From positions 62,001-126,000 of the forward strand of contig JALBYF010000027.1 in the NCBI GenBank assembly GCA_023212725.1: a stretch of 64,000 nucleotides of DNA, read 5' to 3'. Below, one piece after another: positions 29,499-38,497 of the stretch. Made by a program: the position numbers and the translations under genes. Within the stretch, counting starts at the first letter, position 1. Every line of letters starts with the position of its first letter. The notes under the pieces are model-generated. The model was not told the origin of the DNA. It was given only the letters and a program-made list of their open reading frames with translations, and searched no databases. Source of the stretch: Tranzscheliella williamsii (taxonomy: Eukaryota > Basidiomycota > Ustilaginomycetes > Ustilaginales > Ustilaginaceae).

Positions 29499-31520
29499 AT
29501 GTCGCAGCCTACGATACTGGTAGTAGGCGGCTCGGGCTTTTTGGGAAGCGCCATCTCCAAGGCAGCGGTTTCCAAAGGCTGGAAGGTGCTCTCCATCTCC
29601 CCTTCAGGCACACCCTACCACACCCCTGCGGGCCACCGGCCCGCATGGTCATCAAGCCCCAACATCGAGTGGCACGCCGCCGACGCGCTGGATCCATCTA
29701 CATATAGCCATCTCGTGGACCGCGCGACCGCCGCCGTACATACTGTCGGCATTCTATTGGAAGCGGATTACAAGCCCAAACAAGCGCATGAATCTGGCTT
29801 TCGCAATGCGATTGCCGGCGTGGCGAAAGGCTGGGGCATCCGATTGCCCAGCCTCTCTAATAGTGCAGGCAGCAGCAATCCCCTTCACGACGACCAGTAT
29901 GCCGGCCCTCATGCGACGCAGGGCGCTGCTAGCAAGGGACCCCGAAAACAGTTCAGCTACGAAAGAATGAATCGCGACAGTGCGATAGCTGTAGCACACA
30001 CTTTCCTTCACTCGCTCAAGCGGCGAGCCTCCGGCAGCGAGGTAGCAGCAGCTCCATTCATCTACATTTCTGCAGAGGATCTCTTCAGGCCTATCGTCGA
30101 CGCTCGGTATATCAGTACCAAGCGTCAGGCGGAAACCACCATCGCGCGGCTTGCTTCCATTGCGAGCAACCGTCCCAGAACCGGCCCAACGGAGCATGGA
30201 GACAGGGAAGAGGTATTGGATGCGGACGGAGCGGGACTAGCAGGCGAGCTACGCGACGAGGATGCTCGACAGGGACCGACGCATGCAGGCTCGCAAGAAG
30301 TTGACTCTGAGTCTGGGCGGTCAGTGCTGCGGCCGGTCTTTCTGCGCCCAGGTCTGATGTACCATCCACATAACCGGCCTGGGTCAACATTGCCAGCGGC
30401 AGTACTTGAGGCTTCGGCAGCTTTCCATCGTTCGCCGCCGCTGCCGTTGCCCTTACCTACGCCAGCGCAGCTTATAACGCGCTTCGGGGGCAGCTCGCTC
30501 CAGCCCATGGCCAAGCTGCTAACAACCCCGCCGCTCCATACCGACACGGTGGCTAAAGCGGTATGTGCTGCCATCGAAGACACAAGCGTGTATGGGCCCA
30601 TTGATGTATTTGGCATCCGCAGGCTTGCGGGATGGAAAGACGACGCTTCCATGCAAGCCCATGCCAACAAAACCTCCGCGCGCCCGAATCTAGCTACTGC
30701 CGAAGCCCTCACACGCTCCAAGCCCTTCCCCACACAAACGTTGCACGCACAGCCGAGGCCGACGTCTTCGAGCCCTTCGCATCCTGCTGGACCGACGGCC
30801 GACCAACAACGGAGCTTGATGACCGTTTCGCGTATGAGCCGCATACCACGGCGCGGTTGGCAGTTAACGCCACGACGCACGTTTTTCAGCCTGCCTGACC
30901 TGGGCAAGCTGGCATCTGCTACGCTGTCATCGCCCACATCTTCGGCGGCCGATGCGCAGTCGTCCGTCAAGGCGAGCACCGACGAGGGGGGCCGCACGGT
31001 CTACCGCATGTCCAAGGTGGTGCCGTACTCGCCGGCGCTGCTGCTGTCGATTGTCTGCGACATCAACGCATACCAGCATTTCGTGCCCTACTGCCAAGAC
31101 TCGCGCATCTTGGCCGAGCCTGCGTCGTCGGATCCCAACTCGGTCTTTGCCGAGCTCACCGTCGGCTTTGGCAGCTTCACCGAACGGTATACCTCGCAGG
31201 TGACGGTTTCGCACCCAGGCGAGGCACCGGTGGGAGCGAGGGGCGAGCAGGCACAGGCGAGCAGCGTGACTGCTGAAGCGGTGCAGCCCAACCCGGTTTT
31301 CAGCTCGCTGATCACCACCTGGACCTTCCATCCCGAGCACACCGACCAACACCACTGCAATAAAGGCAGCACGCGCATCGACTTCACCCTCGCCTACGCC
31401 TTCCGCAACCCGCTTTATGGCTCCATCGCCGCCGGCGTCTTTGAGCGCATGAGCAGCCAGATGATCGACGCCTTCGAGGACCGCGCCAGACACCTGACCC
31501 AGCACCCTCCCACCTCTTAG
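29499..31520 (+). CDS. fused Coq11 (atypical SDR) - Coq10 (START) coenzyme Q protein
   Basis: 673 residues in one frame from the ATG at 29499. Residues 1 to about 330 are an atypical short-chain dehydrogenase like yeast Coq11, starting with a Rossmann motif GGSGFLG and containing AAVHTVGILLE, the YERMNRDSA segment, and YISTKRQAE. A low-complexity linker follows, with a presequence-like segment at residues 441-461 (SRMSRIPRRGWQLTPRRTFF). Residues about 495-672 match Coq10: YRMSKVVPYSPALLLSIVCD, YQHFVPYC, AELTVGFGSF, then FRNPLYG near the end. Coq10 is a START-domain chaperone for coenzyme Q and Coq11 is a CoQ-synthome component; natural fusions are known in some fungi. The gene probably gives one bifunctional mitochondrial protein, or two after processing. 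Neighbour MFS and tRNA genes are unrelated. Confidence 0.88.
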   Translation: MSQPTILVVGGSGFLGSAISKAAVSKGWKVLSISPSGTPYHTPAGHRPAWSSSPNIEWHAADALDPSTYSHLVDRATAAVHTVGILLEADYKPKQAHESGFRNAIAGVAKGWGIRLPSLSNSAGSSNPLHDDQYAGPHATQGAASKGPRKQFSYERMNRDSAIAVAHTFLHSLKRRASGSEVAAAPFIYISAEDLFRPIVDARYISTKRQAETTIARLASIASNRPRTGPTEHGDREEVLDADGAGLAGELRDEDARQGPTHAGSQEVDSESGRSVLRPVFLRPGLMYHPHNRPGSTLPAAVLEASAAFHRSPPLPLPLPTPAQLITRFGGSSLQPMAKLLTTPPLHTDTVAKAVCAAIEDTSVYGPIDVFGIRRLAGWKDDASMQAHANKTSARPNLATAEALTRSKPFPTQTLHAQPRPTSSSPSHPAGPTADQQRSLMTVSRMSRIPRRGWQLTPRRTFFSLPDLGKLASATLSSPTSSAADAQSSVKASTDEGGRTVYRMSKVVPYSPALLLSIVCDINAYQHFVPYCQDSRILAEPASSDPNSVFAELTVGFGSFTERYTSQVTVSHPGEAPVGARGEQAQASSVTAEAVQPNPVFSSLITTWTFHPEHTDQHHCNKGSTRIDFTLAYAFRNPLYGSIAAGVFERMSSQMIDAFEDRARHLTQHPPTS

Positions 31521-31722
31521 CCGCCACCACACCTACATACTTCTCTGAGTTGTACGCATACAGCCACTTTGTCTTACGCGCGCAGGTCTACTACAGTAAT
31601 AAGCGGCTTGCGTCGGTCTCTCTCAGCATGGGTCGTGCTTTTGAAGGTCAAAGGAGCGTTGGTTACCCCACACACCTAGACAAGCACCTCCGTGACAGCG
31701 ACAAAAAAGCCAAAAAGATCTA

Positions 31723-31812
31723 TGGAGACTGCATGAGTCGAACACGCGACCTTTCACAAGTTAGACACACTAAGATGCTAAGCGAATGCTCTACCAACTG
31801 AGCTAAATCCCC
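31723..31812 (-). tRNA. tRNA-Ala(AGC) with 17 nt intron
   Basis: Read on the minus strand, the cloverleaf folds cleanly. It has a 7 bp acceptor stem starting GGGGATT with a G3:U70 pair (the alanine identity element), D arm GCTC...GAGC with AGTTGGTA loop, and anticodon stem TTCGC/GTGAA. The loop TTAGCA|T has anticodon AGC. The T arm is GCGTG/CATGC with TTCGACT loop, and the discriminator is A. The intron occupies 31775-31759, in the standard place one base after the anticodon; without it the tRNA is 73 nt. CCA is not encoded. Internal A and B boxes would serve RNA polymerase III. Confidence 0.95.
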
Positions 31813-32696
31813 GCGGATGACACGATGGCTCTCTCATTGTCTCTATGTTCTTTGTCTCCTCATCATGATGGCGACTGTCTGTCCGCCGTACATGGGGAAA
31901 CTTTTCCGGCATGGCGGTGTGAGTGGGTAGCCGTGCCGTCGCGTCATTCCAGCGGCAACGTCGACGTACCCGACCACTGCAGTCTGCAAGTCCGAACAAG
32001 TCGCCGAGGAGCGAGTCAGAGCGTATTCACGACGCACAGAAGCAGAGACTGTGCTGTTAGCCTGAGGCGATCCACGCTATCCAAAACGGTGTAAAGGAAA
32101 AAAGCGGTGACTTTGCTCACGTCTTGCCTTGATTACGCTGACCTCATGATGTTAGGCAGCTTTCGGCGTTTGTGTGGTATGTGTGATTGGGCCATCGGTA
32201 ATACCAAGAAGGATAAACAAAGTTTGCAGTTCGCCTTTGCAAACGGCATGCGCTACAGCATGTCTGATGGATGCATGTCGCTCGCCGCCAGCAAAACCCT
32301 TTTCCGAAACGTCCGGCACTGTGTGTGGCAGCTCAGCTGATTCTCGGAACGGGCGTCCGAGTCACTGGCCCTACACCACCGACTGGTCCGCAATGCCATC
32401 CATGCTTCGATGCATCCCTACGCTATATAGTGCATCTGTCTTCCGCCGAACCAAGCATACCCGAGGCAAGCCCAGTTGAAATTCGCAGCTAGCGCTTCTT
32501 CCCTACCCCGTCCGCCCCTGACTAGGTGGCTGATCGACGACGCTTCCTTCCTTACCGCCATCTACTCCCAGCTCCCGCAGCTTAGGGGAATCTGACATCA
32601 GTCTGTCGCTGTTGCTTGCTGCTGCCTCCGAGCGCTCTTGGTGTCGTGTACAACATTGACGACGGTTTAGGAGCGCACGCTCACCTGCTGCTGCAC
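31813..32696. other. intergenic: tRNA-Ala / DHA1 transporter promoter
   Basis: About 880 bp between the tRNA 5' end and the MFS start, including the transporter's promoter and leader. I see no gene; open frames are short and unrelated to known families. The 200 bp between the COQ gene stop and the tRNA (31521-31722) is likewise empty. Confidence 0.5.
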
Positions 32697-34376
32697 ATGC
32701 CATCAGAACCTCCTATGGCTGCCGTTCAGACCGTATCTGCCGATGACGTCGGTGGTGCCACCACGCCATTTACTATGACGACTGCCGAGGACGTTTCGTC
32801 GTCCAGCACGCGCGATGACTCGATAACATCCCGGCAGCATGCCGCGACGCCGCGCTTGCAGCCGCTCGGTGCGCGCGAGCCGGTAGTTCAAGACGCTTCG
32901 CTGCCAGCGTTGGAGAAAGCATCCGCTGCAGATGCCGCCGATGTCGAGGCGGGCGAGCAGGGCGTGATCTGGGTCGACTTCCCTCCCGGCGACCCCGAGA
33001 ACCCGTTCAACTTGAGCAAGACCAAAAAGTGGACCATCACCCTCCTTGCCGTCTTCTTCACCGCCGAGGTCGCTGCCACCGCCTCGGCCTATGTTCCGGG
33101 CATCCCGTCCATGGAGGCCGACTTGGCCATCTCCAACCATGAGCTCTCGCTGCTCGGCATCTCGATCTATGCGCTCGGATTTGCACTGCCACCGCTCGCC
33201 CTGGCGCCGCTCTCGGAAGTGTTTGGTCGCAATCCCATCTACATTGTCTGCCACTTTTGCTACACCATCCTTTTTCTCGGCATCGGCTTTGCCAAGAACG
33301 TAGAAACCGTCCTCGTCCTCCGCTTCTTGCAAGGCGCATTTGGCTCGACCGGCTCCACCATGGTCGGCGGTACCATGGCTGACATTTGGACGTCGCACGA
33401 ACGAGGGCAGCCCATGGCGCTTTTTGCTACCGCCGCTATCTTCGGCACGGGCATCGGGCCTGTCTGGTCCGGCTGGGTCGAGCAGAATTCGCGGCTGCAG
33501 TGGCGGTGGATTCAGCATATCCAGGCCATCTACACGGCGTGTGGCTTTCTTGTCCTGCTCCTCTTCCTGCGCGAGACGCGCGGCAGTATCATCCTCACCC
33601 GGCGCGCGGCCAAGCTGCGCAAGACGACGGGCGATGTGCGCTACAAGGCGCGCGCCGAGCTCGAGCGCGCTTCGGTCGCCATCCTGATCCGCAACAGCCT
33701 CACCCGCCCGCTCGTCTTCCTGGTCAAGGAGCCCATCGTCACTGCCTTTTCGCTCTGGATCGCCTTTGTCTGGGGCTTCATGTATATGCTTCTGGAGAGC
33801 ATCGGCCTGGTCACCGCGCAGCATCACTTCACGCCGGGTCAGACCGGCCTCGTCTTTCTCAGCATCGCCGGCGCCGGCATTATTGGCAACATCACCACGC
33901 CTATCCAGGAGTGGCTCTACCGGCGTTACTATCCCAGCCGCGGGCCCGAGGCGCGGCTCTACCTGGCGTGTGTCGGCGCGATCCTCTTCCCGCTCGGCTG
34001 CTTCATCTACGGCTGGACCTCGTTCGCGCACGTCAGCATCGCGGGGCCCGTCGTCGGCATCACCATGCTCATGGTCGGCGTCTACCACATCTACCTTGCC
34101 GTCTTCAACTACCTCGCCGACGCCTACCTCATCTATGCCAGCAGCGCACTGGCCGCACAGAGCTTCGCGCGCAACATCTTCGGCTTCGCCTTCCCGCTCT
34201 TCGTCGAGCACATGTACCACAACCTCGGCTACCAGTGGGCCTCGACCCTCGCCGCCTGCCTCGGCGCCCTGCTCGGCGTGATCCCCTTCATCCTCTTCTT
34301 TGCCGGCAAGCGCATCCGCGCCGACTCCAAAATCTCCCAGAGCCTCCAGCGCGAATTTGCCAAGCAGGCCTCCTAG
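32697..34376 (+). CDS. MFS transporter, DHA1 (drug:H+ antiporter / polyamine) family
   Basis: 559 residues. A hydrophilic N-terminus of about 100 residues is followed by VDFPPGDPENPFNLSKTKKW, the typical cytosolic lead-in of fungal DHA1 transporters of the Flr1/Tpo1 type. About 12 spans follow. The motif A variant APLSEVFGRNPIY lies after span 2, and RFLQGAFGSTGSTMVGGTMADIW in spans 4-5 matches the family. A basic central loop (RRAAKLRKTTGD) separates the two halves, and the protein ends in a basic KRIRADSKI tail. Likely a plasma-membrane exporter of drugs, polyamines or other small molecules; the exact substrate is unknown. The start is the first ATG, 32697; a second at 32715 would shorten it by six residues. 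It converges on NOP12 with 142 bp between stops. Confidence 0.88.
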   Translation: MPSEPPMAAVQTVSADDVGGATTPFTMTTAEDVSSSSTRDDSITSRQHAATPRLQPLGAREPVVQDASLPALEKASAADAADVEAGEQGVIWVDFPPGDPENPFNLSKTKKWTITLLAVFFTAEVAATASAYVPGIPSMEADLAISNHELSLLGISIYALGFALPPLALAPLSEVFGRNPIYIVCHFCYTILFLGIGFAKNVETVLVLRFLQGAFGSTGSTMVGGTMADIWTSHERGQPMALFATAAIFGTGIGPVWSGWVEQNSRLQWRWIQHIQAIYTACGFLVLLLFLRETRGSIILTRRAAKLRKTTGDVRYKARAELERASVAILIRNSLTRPLVFLVKEPIVTAFSLWIAFVWGFMYMLLESIGLVTAQHHFTPGQTGLVFLSIAGAGIIGNITTPIQEWLYRRYYPSRGPEARLYLACVGAILFPLGCFIYGWTSFAHVSIAGPVVGITMLMVGVYHIYLAVFNYLADAYLIYASSALAAQSFARNIFGFAFPLFVEHMYHNLGYQWASTLAACLGALLGVIPFILFFAGKRIRADSKISQSLQREFAKQAS

Positions 34377-34519
34377 CACCCTCCCCCCCCACAGCGCACG
34401 CGCGATAGACAATCGTTTGTTAGCAGTAGTAGTTAATTAGAACCCGTCGACTTGGCACAACCCGAACAGGGCGAAGCAGCGGTGCAGAAGAGGTAGCGAG
34501 TGTTGCGGACGCGGCAAAG

Positions 34520-36757
34520 TTAGGCCTTGGGGCGTGGCTTAAAGGTCGCCTTCTTCGGCGCGGCACCGGCGGGCCTTGGTTTGGGGGTGCTTTTGGCTTT
34601 GCCGGCGGAGGCAGCGGAGGGTTGTTTGAGTTTGACGCGCTCCTTGCGCTTGGCCTTGTCAGCCTCGATGAGGAGGGAGCGGTCGCGGGCGGGCTTGGAA
34701 GTGGCGGGGGATTTTGCGCCCTTCTTCGCGAGGCGGCGCTGGACGCGGTTGGCGTCGTCCTTCTTGCGCTGCTTGCGCTCGTCCTTGGAGAGGGTGGCGT
34801 AGAGTTCGGCCTTGTGGGCGATTTCGGCGTCCGTGGGGGCGGCTGTGCTCTTTGCCGCGGTGGGGCTGCCGGGGACGATGCGCTGCGGCTTGCGCTGCAC
34901 GTGCGGCGAGGTTCCGTTCGGCGTCGGCGCGCCGCTCGACCGCTCGTACCCGGCACCGGTGCCCGCGCGCTGCGGCGTGCTCGGCTCGTCCTCCCCGCCA
35001 CGCGCCCCCGGCGCCGACTTTGTCTGCGCCTTGCATCGACTCACCCGGATCGCGCGCCCGCGCAGCTTCAGCCGCCTCTTGACCTCCTTTCCGCCCGCGG
35101 CAATCGCGGCGCTCGCCGCCAGACTCCCCTTCAGCCCCTTGCCATCGGGGCCCTTGAGCGCCTGGAAGAACGCCTCCTCCGTCTGCGCCACGGCAATCAC
35201 CTCGTCGACGCACGCCTGGTCTGCAAACCGGACGTAGGCAAATCCCTTGCCCATCTGCGTAGCCTTGTCCCGCACAATGCGCACCGACCGCACCCACGCC
35301 CCCGGCCGGACAATCGAGGTGAGCGGCGTCCGCTTCTCGATCGGCAGAAAGGGAAACTCCTCGCTCAGCGACGATAGCAGCTCCGACGGCACAGCTTTAC
35401 CGCCCAGCCCAACCACGGCAATCGTAGCGGACTCGGGCTCTCCGCGCTCTTCGACCACCAGCTTTTCGAAAAAGTCGCGCACCTGCTCCTCGTTGGCCTC
35501 AAAGTCGAGGCTGCCCACAAAGATGGTTCGCTTGTTGTCCACCGTCGACGACGAGGAACCCGCCATGTTGCCCTCGACGGTCGTCACCTTGTCTAGACCG
35601 GACGAGAGGAGCTCGGCAGGCTCGAGCGGCCGGACGAGGTCGATGCGCATGTGCCGACCCTCGAAAACCTGGCCATCGGCAAAGGCGGCGATCAGCGCGG
35701 CCAGCACGGGCCCGGACAGACGAGAATCCAGCGCCACCTTGTCGGCCGTCTGCTTGCCCTTGGCCTTGGCCTTGGGAGGCGCCACTGCATACAGATGCTG
35801 CAGCACCGCGTCTGGATGCGCAATGGTTACATAGGCCGAGACAGTGCCGGCCTTTTCGTTGAAGTCCTTGTTGATGAAAGCGATCTTGCGCTTCTGCTCG
35901 GCGGTCAAGGGAGCTTGGCCCCCTTCCACAGCCGCTACGGCGTCCCTGTAGTTCTGGCTCCGCTCATTCTTCTTTCCAGCCTTCTTCTTCGTACCTGCGT
36001 CCTTTGCATCGTCTTCGTCATCCATCCTGTCGGTGGGGACCGAGAAAGCGACGGATCGGAAGCGCAGGTTCATCGCCTTGGTCACAATGGGGTATGGCGA
36101 GAAGGACTCGATGAAACGGATGAGCTTCCTCTGCAGATTCTGCGAAGATGCTGTTTCCATAGGAAGGTTGCCGAGGAAAAGCGTTCGCTTGTCTCGGACA
36201 TGCGAAGGCTCCTCCTGCTCTCTGAACTTGATCTTTGGTTTCTTTTCAGGCTTGGCAGGGGCTTTTGTAGAGCCATCGACGGGTGCACTTATCGCAGTAG
36301 GCTTTTTCGATCTGACCGGCGCCGGCGCTACCTCGGTGTCGCCGTTATCCTCGATGGCGACAGTGGTTTCTGCCACCTCGTCGTCTTCGTCGTCGCTGAA
36401 TTTCAGAGAAGCCTCGTCGTCGAACGACTCCGAGGCACTGGAAAGCGCACCATCATCGTCTTGGTCGTCATTGCCATCGTCGTCATCATCATCTACCACA
36501 TCAGAATCTTCCGCTGCTGTTGGCGCGTCCTGCTGCTTGCGCTTGCGAGAATTGGACGGGCCAGCTTGGAACACGGTAGCGAGGATGGGTGCTGGGACCG
36601 CAGGCGTCTTGAAGAAGGCGTCGAGTTCGGCATCAAAGCTAGTCGTAGGCGCTGCCGTGGAAGGCTGCGGCGACTTGATGCCCACGTCCGGGATGATGTC
36701 CTGTTTCTGCTCATAAGTCTGTGCCTGCTTTTGCTTCTTGCTGCTGGGCTTTCCCAT
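34520..36757 (-). CDS. NOP12: Nop12/RBM34-like nucleolar RNA-binding protein
   Basis: 745 residues, intronless. The N-terminus has an acidic Asp/Glu-rich stretch (about residues 85-145). RRM1 starts with RTLFLGNLPMET near residue 190 and is interrupted by a Lys-rich insertion before the VSAYVTIAHPDAVL strand. RRM2 starts with RTIFVGSLDFEANEEQVRDFF near residue 415 and has a long insertion before GKGFAYVRFAD. The C-terminal 150 residues are very basic (SKDERKQRKKDDANRVQRRL, PKPRPAGAAPKKATFKPRPKA), a nucleolar-type tail. This architecture matches Nop12, needed for 5.8S rRNA maturation and large-subunit assembly. Upstream promoter boxes are shared with MAK16. Confidence 0.85.
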   Translation of the reverse strand: MGKPSSKKQKQAQTYEQKQDIIPDVGIKSPQPSTAAPTTSFDAELDAFFKTPAVPAPILATVFQAGPSNSRKRKQQDAPTAAEDSDVVDDDDDDGNDDQDDDGALSSASESFDDEASLKFSDDEDDEVAETTVAIEDNGDTEVAPAPVRSKKPTAISAPVDGSTKAPAKPEKKPKIKFREQEEPSHVRDKRTLFLGNLPMETASSQNLQRKLIRFIESFSPYPIVTKAMNLRFRSVAFSVPTDRMDDEDDAKDAGTKKKAGKKNERSQNYRDAVAAVEGGQAPLTAEQKRKIAFINKDFNEKAGTVSAYVTIAHPDAVLQHLYAVAPPKAKAKGKQTADKVALDSRLSGPVLAALIAAFADGQVFEGRHMRIDLVRPLEPAELLSSGLDKVTTVEGNMAGSSSSTVDNKRTIFVGSLDFEANEEQVRDFFEKLVVEERGEPESATIAVVGLGGKAVPSELLSSLSEEFPFLPIEKRTPLTSIVRPGAWVRSVRIVRDKATQMGKGFAYVRFADQACVDEVIAVAQTEEAFFQALKGPDGKGLKGSLAASAAIAAGGKEVKRRLKLRGRAIRVSRCKAQTKSAPGARGGEDEPSTPQRAGTGAGYERSSGAPTPNGTSPHVQRKPQRIVPGSPTAAKSTAAPTDAEIAHKAELYATLSKDERKQRKKDDANRVQRRLAKKGAKSPATSKPARDRSLLIEADKAKRKERVKLKQPSAASAGKAKSTPKPRPAGAAPKKATFKPRPKA

Positions 36758-38497
36758 GTTGAACTATAGACAGCAGAGACAGGCAGCCCGAGTGTAGGAT
36801 GCGACAAGGTAGGGTAGGCAAACAGGTGGACCTGTCATCACACCGCTCATAACAAAATTTGCCTCAAGAAGGCCGAAATTTCACATACTCCACCCACTCC
36901 GCACAAAAAAGGACGCACAATCACAGATCTTACACAGGGTCTTACATCACGTGCAGGTACAAGAATGAATAATGACTCGTGCGAGACGCAATCGAAGACA
37001 TAATGACCCGTCCGATTGGCGTATTTCACCATCCGAACCTTGCTAATACAGTTGGGGTGGTCACTACGCCTCGTATGTAAAGATCAAGGCCGGCGGGAGC
37101 CACTTCTGCCGCCCGGCGTCGAGTTACACCTGCGCCGACACGAGCTTGAGCAGGACCCTGCAAGATGGGCTGCGCAGTGCTGTGCGGATCGCACGCGTAA
37201 AATTTTACTTCGGGTGAGGCAAGGTGGAGCCTCGCGCAAGGGGAGGAAGCAGGAAGGGGGAATGGAAAAGAATGCGTTGATCGACGTTGCCGTAACCCCG
37301 CGGTACCTGCTAGAAAGATTCGAGGGATAAGCCCAGCCAAGCGGACTGGTTTTCGACCAACGCATTGCATGCAACCCGAGGATCGTCTTGTCCATTTCAA
37401 AGCACTCCTCACTACTGCCTGTACGATCTTTTGCCAAGGCCGCTTCTCCAGCGAATCCTGGCAAAATGCCTGTTCAATGCAATTTGGAAGCTACCTCTGG
37501 TCAGGCCCGAAGTCAGGGTTTTGTCTCCAACAGAGTACCGTTTGTTAACCCCCCTTGTCTTGCCTGGTAGGACCTTGGTATTGTCTACACCTCAGGCCGT
37601 TTACAGTGGCGAGTGACTTGAAGATTTCGTTGCCCACAGAAGAATAGCAACTAGCATCTTCCGAGCATTCTACCGAAGACGCGCTTGTCTCGCTCACCGT
37701 CTGCCTTTCCGTGCGTAGTCACAGTCAAAGTGCAGATGTTACGTGCCGTGCATAGCGGGAACTGTGATCTGCAGAATTCCAACTGAAACGATGTACTGGT
37801 TCTAAAATCGCAACGCAATGTATTGCGCGCCGAATACAAGCGAGCGAGCTGAGCTTCTGGGCAGTTGTACTTGAGATAGAGATCGCAGTTTCGAGACTCG
37901 CTTAGGCACCAGAGCACTCTTTTCAAGTCAACACTAGTAGACTGGGTCAGTACGTGTTGCAGATCATTCCTTTCGGTGACAGCTCGTGTGCCGGCGCGTC
38001 ACATACCTAGGCCCGGGCCTTGTATGTTTCGATGCTTGTCGGTGGTTCAGCCACAGTGGCCTCCTTGTCCGCTGCCCCTTTGGCTTGCCTGCGTTACCTC
38101 TGTCTTTGCTCCCCCTGTTTTCCCCCCGCGCTCGTCACCATCGATTCGCCAGTCGTCCGTCTGCCCCTCTCGACGCCATCCTCAACTTCACTACCATCAC
38201 CATCGCGAACGTACCCCCGCCACTCCCCAGTCTTTCCCCCCTCTATCTCCCGCTGTGTTGAGCCCTGGTCGGCAACACACGCAATCGTCGATTCTACGTT
38301 CCTTCTTCTCTCCATCTCTATCGACTCAAAGCTACATCCGTCTCCACGGGCCCAACCGATCACCCCCTTCTCCAGTCTCCACGTACTCTGCCAGCGTTTC
38401 ACCGCCATTCGCTTCTGCCAACCAGCTCATACACCTTCGCCCTGCATCACTCCTTTCCCACTACGTATAACAGGCGACTGCTTCCTTTGTTGCCGTC
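36758..38497. other. divergent intergenic region NOP12 / membrane protein gene
   Basis: 1.74 kb holding the NOP12 promoter at the left end and, from about 38.0 kb, a C/T-rich leader before the next plus-strand gene. The middle is AT-richer than average with no gene seen. The motif CAG at 38471-38473 looks like a possible 3' splice site in frame with the downstream gene (see findings). Confidence 0.5.
36854..36953 (-). promoter_or_regulatory. AAAATTT and ATCACGTG boxes upstream of NOP12
   Basis: AAAATTT at 36854-36860 lies about 100 bp and ATCACGTG at 36946-36953 about 190 bp upstream of the NOP12 ATG. AAAATTT resembles the yeast RRPE core of ribosome-biogenesis promoters, and ATCACGTG is an E-box of the Cbf1 type. 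The same pair, in the same order, precedes MAK16. Confidence 0.45.

Noticed and set aside
32703..34412. Long open frame on the minus strand opposite the DHA1 transporter
   Set aside because: Antisense shadow of the MFS gene with no membrane pattern.
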